NCBI RefSeq assembly: GCF_904849725.1
Contig: NC_058524.1
Location: 351,413,823 to 351,477,822, forward strand
Length of the DNA stretch: 64,000 bases
Direction of reading: 5' to 3'
Origin: Hordeum vulgare subsp. vulgare
Taxonomy: Eukaryota; Streptophyta; Magnoliopsida; Poales; Poaceae
Below are positions 45,413 through 57,015 of the stretch, in pieces. The position numbers and the translations under genes are program-made. The notes under the pieces were generated by a model. That model saw only the letters and a program-made list of their open reading frames with translations. It made no database searches and was not told where the DNA came from. Numbering within the stretch: position 1 is the first letter of the stretch; the number at the start of each line of letters is the position of its first letter.

Positions 45413-46747
45413 TTCTCGGTGTATGAGCAAGGGCTAGTGTGGTTTGGGAAACGTTTATGCGTACCCAACAAGGTAGAACTCAAGGACTTGATCCTGCAGG
45501 AAGCACATGACACACCCTACTCTATTCACCCCGGTGGTACCAAGATATATCAAGATCTCCGAGAAAGATTCTGGTGGCATGCCATGAAGAGGGCAATAGC
45601 CTCATATGTTGCCAAGTGTGATATGTGCCAGCGAGTCAAGGCTGAGTATCAGCGACCTTCTGGACTACTACAACCTCTCCAAGTGCCAGAATGGAAGTCG
45701 GACAAAGTAGGCATAGACTTCGTTACCGGCTTACCAAGGTCTAACAGAAGCCATGACTCTATATGGGTCATCGTCGACCATCTGACCAAGGTGTCTCACT
45801 TTATTCCGGTCAGCACCACCTTTGGGGGCGACAAGTTGGCTAGCCTCTACATTGAGCGTGTTCTGAGCCTTCACGGAGTTCCCAAGGAGATTGTGTCTGA
45901 CCGAGGCACGTAGATCACCTCAAGATTTTGGAAGAAGATCCAAGAAGCTCTCAGAACCAAACTCTCTTTCAGAACCGCTTTCCACCCGCAAACGATCGGA
46001 CAGACGGAATGAGTAAATCAGATACTGGAAGATATGCTCCGCGCTTGTGTCTTGGCGCATGGTGCCAAATGGGAAGACTGTCTGCCGTTCGCTGAGTTCT
46101 CTTACAACAACAGCTACCAGTCCAGTCTCTAGATGGCCCCATCTGAAGTGTTATACGGATGAATGTGCCGCACCCCGCTTAATTGGTCCGAAACAGGTGA
46201 AGGGTTAATTTTTGGGCCGGAAGTTTTGCAAGAAGCAGAAGATAAGGTGCAGCTTGTTCGAGAAAACCTGAAGGCAGCCAAGTCGCGATAGAAGAGCTAT
46301 GCGGATTCTCACCGCAGAGAATTGGAGATTAACCTTGAAGACCATGTGTACCTCCATGTCACACCTCTTAAGGGAACCAAGCGTTTCCATGTTAAAGGGA
46401 AACTTGCTCCAAGGTTCATTGGACCTTTTAAGATCACGGCAAGGCATGGAGAAGTTGCCTTCCAGTTGGAGCTACCTCCAGAACTTTCGGGTGTGCACAA
46501 CGTCTTCCACGTGTCACAACTTCGGAATTGTCTTCAAGCGCCAAACCGTCCTGATCTTTACAAGGACATTGACCATCAGGCCATCCACCTTCAGCCAGAT
46601 CTCACTTACCGCGAGAAGCCGATCCGCATCCTGGATGAAGCGGAGCGTTGCACCAGAAGCCGCACCATCAAGTATTTCAAGGTTCACTGGAGCAACCACA
46701 CCGAAGCAGAAGCAACATGGGAGCGTGAAGACTATCTCCGATCTTAG
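45413..46747 (+). pseudogene. pol: Integrase with C-terminal chromodomain
   Basis: The zinc-binding region has the two His and two Cys (HDTPYSIHPGGTK, VAKCDMCQRVKAEYQ). The core keeps VGIDFVTGLP, VDHLTKVSHFIPV and SDRGT, and the Glu of the GQTE motif. In-frame stops lie at 45911, 46010, 46130, 46160 and 46289; the reading continues in the same frame region until 46290 and then in the open stretch 46322-46747. The last 50 residues, with KPIRILDEAERCTRSRTIK and WSNHTEAEATWEREDYL, look like a chromodomain, which in chromoviruses guides integration to chromatin. Confidence 0.88.
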
Positions 46748-46798
46748 TTTCCGTACCTTTTTAGCACCTAGCTTAGGAATCTCGGGGACAAGATTCTT

Positions 46799-46808
46799 GT
46801 AAGGGGGA
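46799..46808 (+). other. Polypurine tract
   Basis: GTAAGGGGGA lies just upstream of the 3' LTR edge at 46815. Confidence 0.7.
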
Positions 46809-46814
46809 TAGGTC

Positions 46815-49800
46815 AGTCACACCCTGTTTTCAATACCACTTTTTATGTAATTCAAAAATGTGAGTTTATTAAAACTTTTTCAAAACTAATGTTGTGTGTT
46901 CCATGATTGTCATTGCATGCTTGTATGCTTGATCATGTGATATTAAAAACCACATTTCTCATGACTTAATTATTTTCAAAACTTTTTTTTATTATTTCTG
47001 GTTAAAGCAAAACCCTGCTTTGGGTTGCACTACAAAATCTTGATGGCAAGGAGTGTTCTTACCCAAAGTTGGTGTTCTGGTTCTAGCATCATTTTAGAGC
47101 ACCAAAACCATATAATAATTATTTTATGAATTATTTTTCTAATTTAATTGCATGTCCATTTCAAAGTCCAAAAATGGTATTCCTATATGGAAAATTACTT
47201 TTCTGCCTTAGAAAAATCTGAGAAAATTTGGAGATGATCAAAAGGACATATATTGTCCATACATGAGATTTTCAACCCCTATTTATATTATTACTGTTTA
47301 AGTAAAACCCTGAAAACCCTTTTTGTCTGTTTTGATCTTTTGAAATATTTCCAAAGGAAATATTCTCAATAAATTCCGAGAAAATTCCAGTGGTATTCTT
47401 AAGCCATATTTGGTGTCCATATAAAATTTCACCTTGATCCAAGATGATTAAGGGCACCAAATAGTAGCAAAACCCCTTCTGTCGAGATTGAAGTTAGAGC
47501 AGCTCTACATAGCAAAGTTTGACCAACGAAGTTGAAACTTTACAGGAGTGCCTAATACCTCAAATGAGGGCTCCATGCCAAAAATGGAATTTGTGGGACT
47601 TAATTTTCCCACACTCTCTTTGGAAGGAACAGATTTGGTCATTTGGTGATGTTTTCAAGTTTACAAAGCTAAACTTGTCCAATGGAGCTCAAACTTGGTT
47701 GAGCTCCTTGTTTTAGTACCACACCCAATCGTGTTAAGTTGCAGAACTAGTGGTGGGGTGCAACCACCCCCAAACCATTGTCGAGCACCTTCTGACAGAT
47801 GGGTAAAACCCCTCCTAACCTTAGCTAAACCGCAACCCTTTCTCCCAAACTCTCGTATTAGGTGGCTAGCATCAATGCCAAACCCAAGTCAACTGGCCCC
47901 TCTCCGGTTCAGAGTAGAAATGCCAAAAACCCCAATATAAGATTCAACTCAAGGCTGACAGTACCTGTTTTCCTTGTCCCCCTTGACCAGCCGAAGCTCC
48001 CACGGGTCTCCATTGGCTAGGCATCTCCCAGCCAGTGCCCAGGACATGCTAGACACGTCCAAGGCACCCCAAAGCACGCCAGCATGTCGTGGCATGCCAA
48101 AGCTGCGCTACGGGCGCGCTACATAGAGCCACCGAGGCGGGGGTGACGCTCCCGGCTAGTTCCAGCCTCCCCAATGTGGTTTTCCTCTCCCCCGACAACC
48201 CCTCTGCATCAGGCGACCATCCAGGCCCCTTCTATCCCACGCTAAGAGCTGGTGCGACGCGTGCCCGCGCGCACCAGTACCGGCCAGAGATGTGTGGCGA
48301 TGGTAGCTCGCCTCTCCTCTCTTTCCCTCCCTCACAATGAGTCCTGGTAGTCCAAAACCACATCCTGAGACTGTGGTTTTGACCCCAGCTCCTCTCTGCA
48401 CCCCCTTGAATGCCACGGTGAATCACCGGCGCTCCCGAGTCGGCTCACCGTCGCGGGCCTATATATAGCCTCTCCCTCGCTCCAGCACCCCTTATTCCTC
48501 ATCGCAGCAACCTCAGTCACCTCCCTAGCCTCCTCTTTGAGCAAGCAGAGCCTTGGTACTCTATATCGACCGAGGCCCCTCCGCCTCGGAGCTCCGGTCG
48601 ATCTCCGGCTACACGTCGGCTCCGGCGTTCCTCTGCCCACCAAACCACTCCAGTGACCTCACGAAGCTTTCCCCTCTCTTCCCCGAGTAAATTTGTGCCC
48701 CCAGCTACCACCTCCAGCTTCGCCCGAAACCCCTCCGCCGCGCCTACCTCGTCGCCGGTGAACCTGAGCCCCGCCGCCATCTTCTCGACGAGCCGGACCC
48801 ATTCCCATCCTCGTTAGGGCCCGAGGACGTCGGTTGCCAAGCCTGCGTGCTCCTCTTCGTCTCTGGCCAAAGGTAGGAGACGACCCCGGCAGGTGTGCCC
48901 CACCTGTCGGTGGCCCATCTCTCTCTCCCTCGCTGCCCGCAGCCACTGACCGCAGGGGACCGCGCGTCAGGGTTAAACCTGACGGCACGCGCCTGGGCAG
49001 GCTAGTTGGCTGGCTGCTGCCTCTTGAGCTTGCGTTGGTTTTTCCCTTGAAGAGGAAAGGGTGATGCAGCACAGGAGCAGTAGGTATTTCCCTCAGTTTG
49101 AGAACCAAGGTATCAATCCGGTAGGAGAATCGTGCCAAGTTCTAGAGTACCTGCGCAAACACAAACGAGCTTGCACCCAATGCTATAAAAGGGTAGCCAA
49201 TCCCTTCAAGATTGATTGCAAAGTGAGATCTGAAGGCGGAAAGTGCAACAAAGTGAAAGTGTAAGGCTGAAAATATGATGTGAAGTAGACCCGGGGGCCA
49301 TAGTTTTCACTAGAGGCTTCTCTCAAAATAGCAAATAATACGGTGGGTGAACAAATTACTGTCGAGCAATTGATAGAACCGCGCAAAGTCATGACGATAT
49401 CTAAAGCAATGATCATACATATAGGCATCACGTCCGAGACAAGAAGACCGATACTTTCTGCATCTACTACTATTACTCCACACATCGACCGCTATCCAGC
49501 ATGCATCTAGTGTATTGAGTTCATGACGAACAGAGTAACGCCTTAAGCAAGATGACATGATGTAGAGGGATAAACTCAAACCAATAATGAAAACCCCATC
49601 TTTTTACCCTTGATGGCAACAACACGATGCGTGCCTCGCTACCCCTTCTGTCACTGGGTGAGGTCACCGCATGGTATGAACCCAAAACCAAGCACTTCTC
49701 CCATTGCAACAATAATAGATCAAGTTGGCCAAACAAAACCCACAACTCGAAGAGAATTACAAGGATATGAAATCATGCATGTAAGAGCTCAGAAGAAACT

Positions 49801-52486
49801 CAAATAAGATTCATACATAATCTTATCATAAATCCACAATTCATTGGATCTCGACAAACACACCGCAAAGAAGATTACATCGGATAGATATCCATGAAGA
49901 TCATGGAGAACTTTGTATTGAAGATCCAAGAGAGAGAAGAAGCCATCTAGCTACTAGCTATGGACCCGAAGGTCTATGGTGAACTACTCACGCATCATCG
50001 GAGAGGTCATGGTGTTGATGAAGAAGCCATCCATATCCGAATCCCCCTCCGGCAGGGCACCAGAACGTTCCCTAGATGGGATCTTGCAAAGACAGAAGCT
50101 TGCGGCGGCGGAAAAGTATTTTTGGGGATCTCTCGCGCAGTTTTGGATTTTTCAGGAATTTATAGGCGGAAGAGGTAGGGCAGACGAGCCACAGGGGGGC
50201 CCACAAGCCTGTTAGGCGCGGGCACACTGGCCGCGCCTAGGGGGCTTGTGGGGTCCCCTGGTGGCCCGTGCCTTGGTTCTCAAGTCTCCTGCGTATATTC
50301 TGTTCGGGAAAAAATATTTTCGAAAGTTTTATTCCGTTTGGACACCGTTTAAAATCCTCCTTTGAAAAGGTTCAAAAACACAGAAAAAACAGGAACTGGC
50401 ACTTGGCAGTGAGTTAATAAGTTAGTCCCAAAAAAGATATAAAAGGCATACAAAACATCCAAAGTTTGACAAGATAATAGCATGGAACCATCAAAAATTA
50501 TAGATACGTTGGAGACGTATCACTGGCCATTTGGCCTGCCCAATCCCAGGCCAAGCCAGGCCAGGGTCTGTAGCCTTTTTCTTTTTGATTTAAAACCTAA
50601 GTTTAAATAACTTTTATAAAAAGATTTAACCAGTGTAAAAATATAATTTTTCCACTGTTATTCTTCTAAAAATGTGTAGTATTTAAGAGAAGCACTGGTT
50701 GAATTTTTGCAGCAACTATTCTGTTTTATAATAATAAAAATGATTAAATTGGAATAGTTTTGCTTCTACTATGTTGATTTTTAAAAATATTATTTCTCTA
50801 AAACCAGAAGCAAATATTTTTATAATAACAACCTGGATTTATGAGAAATAACCAACATTTTAAAAATGACTTTGTGATCTATTTTGGAGTGAGCTACTTA
50901 TTATTTTTATCTTTATACAACGGTAGAAAACCCGTGTGACGAAGAAGTCGGAGCAGAAGACCTCGAAGACCCTGGATACCCAGCTGACCAAGGCAAGTAG
51001 CCCTTTGACCATGTATGAGCATATGTCATGATGCATGCTAGTGTAGGAAATATTTCCGTTGCATATGATCATAAGTGTCGGTAAATCATTGAAGTGATGT
51101 TACCGAAGGCTCCTCCGGAGCACTTGCATTTTGATCATGATCCTACCACCTAGGAGGGTCACACTAAAATCATGTTGACAAGTAAAACTAGAATAGCAGT
51201 AGCATGAGCATGTTGTTGGCATAAAACCAAGGTTATGAAAACCCCGTCGGGTGCCACTAATGCCCGAGGGTGATGATGAGTTAGGTGGCCACTTTTGGTG
51301 AAGTGGTGCACCGGGTATTTTGAGTGAGTATGGTTTAGGAAATGGGAATAGATTTATGACGTGTCGACCGTCCCAACCTTACATGTACGACCACGTTACC
51401 CCTTTATGGGACGAGGCTTTGTTGATTACTCTGGTCGGTGCTAGCAAACAGCCACATTACTAGTGGTGGGAGTGATGTGTGGTGACTCTCGTGATGGGGT
51501 CGTGCCAGGTAGGACGACTATGCCGTTTTTACGTGTTCCAAGCACATTGTTGGTCCCCGCATGGTTGATACTGTCCAGAGTCGGTGCTCGTAAGACGTAC
51601 AACATGTGGGCTGGGTACCAATCGAGTGGACCTCTTTGTGTAGTATCGTCACGGGAAAGGTATTGATCGTGTACTTACCTCGGGTATGTTATATACCGCG
51701 AGTCGTGGATGACACGGAAGTTTCCCAGATCTCGTGGGTCTAGCTTACTACCTCTACAGAGTGTAAAATTATTCAAATAGTCATGTCCACGGTCACGGAC
51801 AGTTGGGTAATCCTGCTTAAACTACGTCCAGTCATTTCCGCATAAACCAAGTGTGTGTGAGTGTGTGGTAACTGGAGTTAACATGAAAGAGTTGATATGC
51901 CCAAGTTTGGTGACTTGGCATATAGGGTGAACCCAGAGTGTTCAGCCCTCGACAGATATATTGATATTTGTAACATGTTCTTCAAATCAACATTTGGCTC
52001 ATGTTGCACATCCATGATCATGTTTATTACAACCAAGTTATTATCCACCACATATGCATCTTATTGTTATCCTTCACTTGCATTGTTCATATTATGGGCT
52101 GTTTGCGAGTACATTCAAAAGTACTCATTGGCTTGCCACTGGTTATATTATTGACCAGACATGGAAGGACCAGAGTTTGGAGAAGAGCACATCTTCGGAG
52201 ACGCCCCTACGAACTAGTGCGCTTCCCAGTCAAAATGCCTGTTGGTGTAGGCTGGTGGCATGGGCACCCGCTTAGTCCTAAGATTTCCGCTATTAGTTGT
52301 ATCTGCGTGATTGGCCTTATAGTCCCTACCTTGTGAAATTGACCATTCGGTAACACGATGTAATGATTCGGTATTTGAATGTAAGACTCTTAATATTCAG
52401 TATATGTGTGTTCGGTGAGCATTGATCTGTGGGCTCACCGAGCACGTTCATTTGGCGATCTCGACTCGTAAGTCGGGGTCCCCAAA
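46815..52486 (+). repeat. 3' LTR with a nested solo LTR
   Basis: Apart from the insertion at 49015-50522 plus its 5-bp duplication, it aligns along its whole length (about 4.16 kb) with the LTR at 36960-41048. Its edges are slightly mutated (AGTCACACC instead of TGTCACACC; GGGGTCCCCAAA instead of CCCCACA). Many substitutions separate the two LTRs, so the insertion is not recent. Confidence 0.88.
49015..50522 (-). repeat. Solo LTR, Athila type, TSD CTGGC
   Basis: The 1508-bp unit runs from TGCTGCCTCTTGAGC to GGAGACGTATCA, with perfect CTGGC duplications at 49010-49014 and 50523-50527. The uninterrupted target survives in the other LTR at about 39175. No internal sequence is present, so the element was reduced to a solo LTR by recombination. 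On the minus strand it begins TGATACGTCTCC, as does the LTR at 4300, but the bodies differ. Confidence 0.93.
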
Positions 52487-52576
52487 CAATTCTAGCATTG
52501 ATAATAAACGATTATAATGAACAAGGAAATATAATAATAACCAATTTATTATTGCCTCTAGGGCATATTTCCAACA
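52487..52576 (-). repeat. Angela 5' LTR, outer end
   Basis: The last 90 bases of the LTR interrupted at 36959: on the minus strand it starts TGTTGGAAATATGCCCTAG. The ACTTG target duplication follows at 52577-52581. Confidence 0.9.
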
Positions 52577-52581
52577 ACTTG

Positions 52582-52752
52582 ATGTGCTACTGAAATCTTC
52601 GCTCGAGAGAGATATCCCAGTGTGGTTGAATTGACAACTCAACTGCTAAGGCCGATAAATATCCTTTGGCTCCCCTTTTGTCGAATCAATAAATTAGGGT
52701 GAAATTCCACCCACGAAGACTCTCGTGATCCCCTATACTTGTGGGTTTTTAC
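52582..52752 (+). repeat. 3' end of the old Athila-type LTR
   Basis: This continues the LTR fragment interrupted by Angela. It matches 5795-5928 of the plus-strand LTR (GTGTGGTTGA, CTCAACTGCTAA, AATAAAT near the end, and the terminal CCTATACTTGTGGG region). It stops where the other LTR stops. Confidence 0.7.
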
Positions 52753-52756
52753 AACA

Positions 52757-53068
52757 ATCCCCATGATAAGTATTTCCCTCGGTGAATTACCATGGTTACC
52801 GAACCAATAGGAGAACCACACATCGCCCGTCTTCAGGGCCTACACACAAACGAGCAAATAGTTGCACCCAAGCGGGAAAGAGGGTTGTCAATCCCCTTGA
52901 ACTCGTTACTTGCAAGTGAATAAGTAGTGTAGATGATAGTTGGGTAAATTTAAATGGCAAAGTAAATAACGACATCGATGGAATAATAGTGTTTGTAAAT
53001 TTATATGTGAATAAACTTGGGGGACATGTGTTCTCTAATGGCATCTCTCTCGAAGAAGGCATAAATGA
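52757..53068 (-). repeat. Reverse Athila-type LTR fragment, left part
   Basis: It is related to the solo LTR at 49015 (aligned near TATTTCCCTC at 49086), in the same orientation, and lacks the first 70 bases or so. It is interrupted at 53068 and continues at 54631. Confidence 0.65.
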
Positions 53069-54625
53069 TGGGTAATACATCTCCAACCTACCTATAATTT
53101 TTTATTGTTCCATGCAATTATATTATCAATCTTGGTTGTTTTATATCCATTACTAGCAACTTTATATCATCTTTGGGACTAACCTATTAACTTACTGGCT
53201 AGTGCTAGTTGTTAGTTTTTGCTTGTTTTTTACTTTGCGGAATATCAATACCAAACAAAGTCCAAATGACACGAAACTTTTTGAAGATTTTTTACTAGCA
53301 AGAATAGAACATGGAAGCTTCTAGAGGCCACAAGAGGAGGCATGTGGGCCCACTAGGCACCAGGACATGCCAGGCGCCTCTAGCGCGCCTTGGTGAGTAG
53401 TGGAGCCCACGAGAACCACCTTGACCAACCTCCGACTCTATAAATACTCTAAAATACCAGATACCCTAGTGGAGTTTACGAAATACTTTTTCCACCGCCG
53501 CAAGTTCCACAACCTCGAGATCCAATCTAGAGGCCTTTTCCGGCATTCTGCCGGAGCGGGTAATGATCATGAAGGGGTTATTAATCATCCTTGATGCCCC
53601 CCCCCCGATGATGTGTGAGTAGTTTACCATACACCTACAGGTTCTAGTTAGTAGCTAGATGGTTTATTCTCTCTTTTTGATCTTCAATACAATGTTCTCC
53701 TTGATGTTCTCACAGATCTATTTGATGTAACTCTTTTCGGTGTGTTTCATGGGATCTGATGAATTGTGAGTTTATGATTTGATCTATCCATGAATATTAT
53801 TTGAGTCTTCTTTGAAATCTTTTATGCCTGATTGTTATTGCCTCCTATTTCTTCTCTGATTTATTGGTTTGGTTTTGCCAACTAGATTGATTTATCATGC
53901 CATGGGAACAGGTGCTTTGTGATAGGTTTGATCTTGTGGTGCTCATTATTAGTGACATAAAGTGACATGACACACGTGTATCGTTGCTATTAAGGGTAAC
54001 AAGATGGGTTTTATTCATAAATGAGTTTATCTTGGCTACATCATGTTATCGTTCTTAATGCATTACTTCCTTTTTCCATGAACTTAATACACTAGATGCA
54101 TGTTGGATAACGATCGATGTGTGGAGTAATAGTAGTAGATGTAGGCAGGAGTCGGTCTACTAATCCTGGATGAAATGCTTATATACATGACCATTGCCTT
54201 GGATATCATCATGATTATTCTCTATTCTAGCAATTGCCCAATACTAATTTGTTTATCCACCGTATTCTATTTTGTTGAGAGAAGCCTCTAGTGAAAACTA
54301 TGGCCTCGCGGTATATTTTTTGTCATATATTAAAACCAAAAATACATGGCTGCCATTTTATTTTATTTATTATTTTATGTTTTAGTTAGATCTATTTAAA
54401 TCCTATGCAATTTAATCTATCTCAATACCTTGAGGGACTAACAACCCCTCTACGTGTTGGGTTGCAAGTACTTGTTGTTTATGTGCAAGAGTTGTTTACA
54501 TAGTGTTGCTTGGTTCTCCTACTAGATTTATAACATTGGTTTCATAACTAAGGGAAATACTTATCTCTACTATACTGCATCATTCCCTCCTCTTCGGGAA
54601 AATCCCAACGCAGCTCACAAGTAGC
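53069..54625 (+). repeat. Solo LTR inserted in the reverse LTR, TSD AATGA
   Basis: A forward LTR runs from TGGGTAATACATCTCC to CACAAGTAGC, flanked by AATGA at 53064-53068 and 54626-54630. The exact edges could move by one or two bases because the duplication overlaps plausible TG and CA ends. It is related to its host LTR but in opposite orientation. A C run at 53598-53606 and the absence of internal sequence are noted. Confidence 0.75.
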
Positions 54626-54630
54626 AATGA

Positions 54631-55513
54631 GTAAACAAATTATTGTTGGGCAATTGATAGAAAAGCGCATAGTTAAGCAATATTTGTTCACGGAAATGAT
54701 TATGTGTATATAGGTATCACGTTCATAAGCATGTAGACCGACTCATGCGTGCATCTAGTACTATTACGCCACACATCGACCTCTATACATCATGCATCTA
54801 GAGTATTAAGTAAAACATAGTAATGATTGGAGAACAATGACATGATGTAGGAAAACTAAATCCAATTAATATGAATCAACCCCATCATTTTATACTTAGT
54901 GTCAACAATACAAATTGTGCCGTGTCCCTTTCTGTCACTAGTATTGAGCACCGCAAGATTGAACCCTCTACAACGCACTCCTCTCACTGAAGATAGATCA
55001 ATCTAGTTGGCCTAACCAAATCAATAGATCGAATAGATTTACGTGGTAATCATGCAAGTAAGAATAAAATAGTAATTCAAAGAAGACTCAAATCTTTTTC
55101 ATGAATAATCTGAACATAAACCCACAATTCATTGGATCCCAACAAATGCACCGCACAAAGTGATTACATCGAATAGATCAACGCAAAGAAGCGATGAACT
55201 TTGTATTGAAGAACATAGAGAGAGAGGGAGAGCCATCTAGCTACTAGCTATGGACCCGTGGGTATATGGTACACTACTCACACATCATCACGACGGCAAC
55301 AAGGTTGGTGTAGAGGCCCTACATGATCGATCCCCGATCCGCCAGGGCACCAGAACAGGGCTCCAGCTGGGCACATGGCGGAACAGAGACTGTGGCGGCG
55401 GAAAAAGTGTTTTGGGAGCTCCCCTAGGGTTTTTAGAATATATGAGAATTTAAAATCTAGAGAACGAGGTTGCTAGATCTGAGGAGGGGCTACAAGATAA
55501 CAAGGTCTAGGAT
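54631..55513 (-). repeat. Reverse Athila-type LTR fragment, right part
   Basis: Continuation of 52757-53068, aligned with 49349-50160 of the solo LTR (ACAAATTATTGTTGGGCAAT, ATGGACCCGTGGGTATATGG, GGCACCAGAAC). It is cut at 55513 by the Sirevirus-type element. Confidence 0.7.
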
Positions 55514-56302
55514 TGAAAGTATGCCTAGAGGGGGGTGATTAGAGTACTTGACAAGAAGAAAACTTAGACATTCCCCATTTCAGTTGTGGGCCAGTTTTAG
55601 CAATTATGACTAGTCAAGTACACCCTACACATGAACATCTAAGAGTATAGCAGCGGAAAGTAAGACATGCAAATGTAAAGTAGAGGGTAAGGTAGGGAGA
55701 TCAAGCGCAAAGGTTGACACGGTGATTTTGGCATGGTTCCGATAGGTGGCGCTATCGTATGTCCCTGTTAGTGGATACTAGAACCTACGGAGGGTAACGA
55801 CAACAAGAGTCCATGGAGGGATCCACCCATAAGGGGTCCACGAAGAAGCGGCCTTATCTATTCCACCACGGCTTCCATCCACACAGGACTAGCCTCACTC
55901 ATGGTAGATCTTCACGAAGAAAGCGATCTCCTTGCCCTTACAAACATCTTGGTTCAACTCCACAATACGAAGTAGGAAGCTTTCAAGCGACACATAACTA
56001 ATCTAGGAGGCATCACCCTCCAAAAGGTGAGAGATGTGGTAGAACAATGAACTCCTTGCTCTTGTGCTTCTAAAGATATTCTACTCAACACTCAATCACT
56101 CTCTCTCAGATTTGGAAGGGATGGGAGAGATTGATCTTGCGGAAAGCAACTTGGGGCGACTAAAAATCAAGGTTCAAAATGGTTGGAATGTGATATCTTG
56201 ATCTCAACACATGAGTAGGTGGCTCTCTCTCAGAAAAATGGATCTGGCAAGTGTAAGTGTGTTATGAGTGCTTCCTCTACAAATGAGAGGTAGGTGGAGG
56301 GG

Positions 56303-56311
56303 TATATATAA
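56303..56311 (-). promoter_or_regulatory. TATA box of the Sirevirus-like LTR
   Basis: TATATATAA on the plus strand reads TTATATATA on the minus strand. The palindrome array begins about 40 bases upstream. Confidence 0.55.
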
Positions 56312-56350
56312 GCATCCCCCAAAATCAAACCATTACAACATTATTGCCCA

Positions 56351-56665
56351 ACTCGGTGACATCGAAAAGAATCTCGGTGGCACTGAGTTGCACTAAATAT
56401 GGCAACATTTGAATTCTTGGTGAGACCGATATAGGAATCTCGATGGTAACGGTACGATGACCTAGACATTTTCCAATTCTCCATGAGATCGATTTCAAAC
56501 TCGGAAATTCCGATTCCTGAAATCTTCTCAACATAAAGTTAGTCACTCAATCTCAATGGCACCGATGTGAAAGTTGGTGGTACCGAGATGGTAAGGTTTG
56601 GCATAGGATCTGTCAATTGTAAAATCGGTAGGTCCGAGTGAAAGTTGTTGGTGGCACCGATTTTG
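56351..56665. repeat. Array of CGGTG/CACCG palindromic motifs
   Basis: Motifs of the form TCGGTGNCACCGA recur, full or as half sites with varied spacing: ACTCGGTGACATCGA, CTCGGTGGCACTGAG, GGTGAGACCGA, ATGGCACCGA, GTGGTACCGAG, TCGGTAGGTCCGA, GTGGCACCGA. They fill about 300 bases immediately upstream of the TATA box. Confidence 0.75.
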
Positions 56666-57015
56666 CTAGTTTGGCTTTTGATAGAGATATTTTGTGCGAG
56701 AATGGTTGAGTATTTCTGTTAGCTAGCTCTGAGTAGTTGAGCAACCAATTCATCATAATACCTCATCCCCTTTTAATAGTATTGGCTTTCCTATGGACTC
56801 AAAGTGATTTATTACAGATGTAAACTGTAGAGTCTTCTTGCTTGGAGCTTGACCCAATCATATTCCTTCCTTACATCAAGGGGCTTCTCCTCACAATGCT
56901 ATAGCCAAGGCATCTTTGAAATTTTATGAAATATACTTGAATAAATTCATTAGTTCAATGATGCATATGTTGTGATTAATTACCAGAACCACCTTAGGGA
57001 GTAATTGTGCATTCA

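Larger units (their letters stand above)
36960..52486 (+). mobile_element. Chromovirus-like Ty3/gypsy element with 4.1-kb LTRs
   Basis: Two very long LTRs (36960-41048 and 46815-52486, the latter with a 1.5-kb insertion) flank a 5.8-kb interior with tRNA-Met primer-binding site, an extra ORF, gag, protease, reverse transcriptase, RNase H, integrase with a C-terminal chromodomain, and a polypurine tract. These features fit the Tekay/Del chromovirus group. It sits inside the Angela LTR; ACAA is found on both sides, but a clean 5-bp duplication is not seen (TACAA against AACAA). Confidence 0.9.
28765..52576 (-). mobile_element. Angela/BARE-1-type Ty1/copia element with a nested insertion
   Basis: The element is bounded by TGTTGGGGAA and TTTCCAACA with perfect ACTTG target duplications (28760-28764 and 52577-52581). 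Removing the nested element at 36960-52486 leaves about 8.3 kb, close to the usual Angela/BARE length. The LTR sequence (minus strand TGTTGGAAATATGCCCTAG at the outer end) is the one I know from BARE-1, WIS and Angela. The interior retains order and length but no intact gene. Confidence 0.92.
55514..57015 (-). repeat. 3' LTR of the Sirevirus-like element
   Basis: The 1502-bp LTR has ends TGAAAGTATGCC and GTGCATTCA on the plus strand, and abuts a polypurine tract at 57016. A TATA box lies at 56303-56311 and an array of CGGT/ACCG palindromes just upstream of it on the minus strand. It belongs to the same structural type as the solo LTR at 60113 (TGAA...TTCA ends, CCTAGAGGGGGGTGA near the U5 edge). 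Confidence 0.75.
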
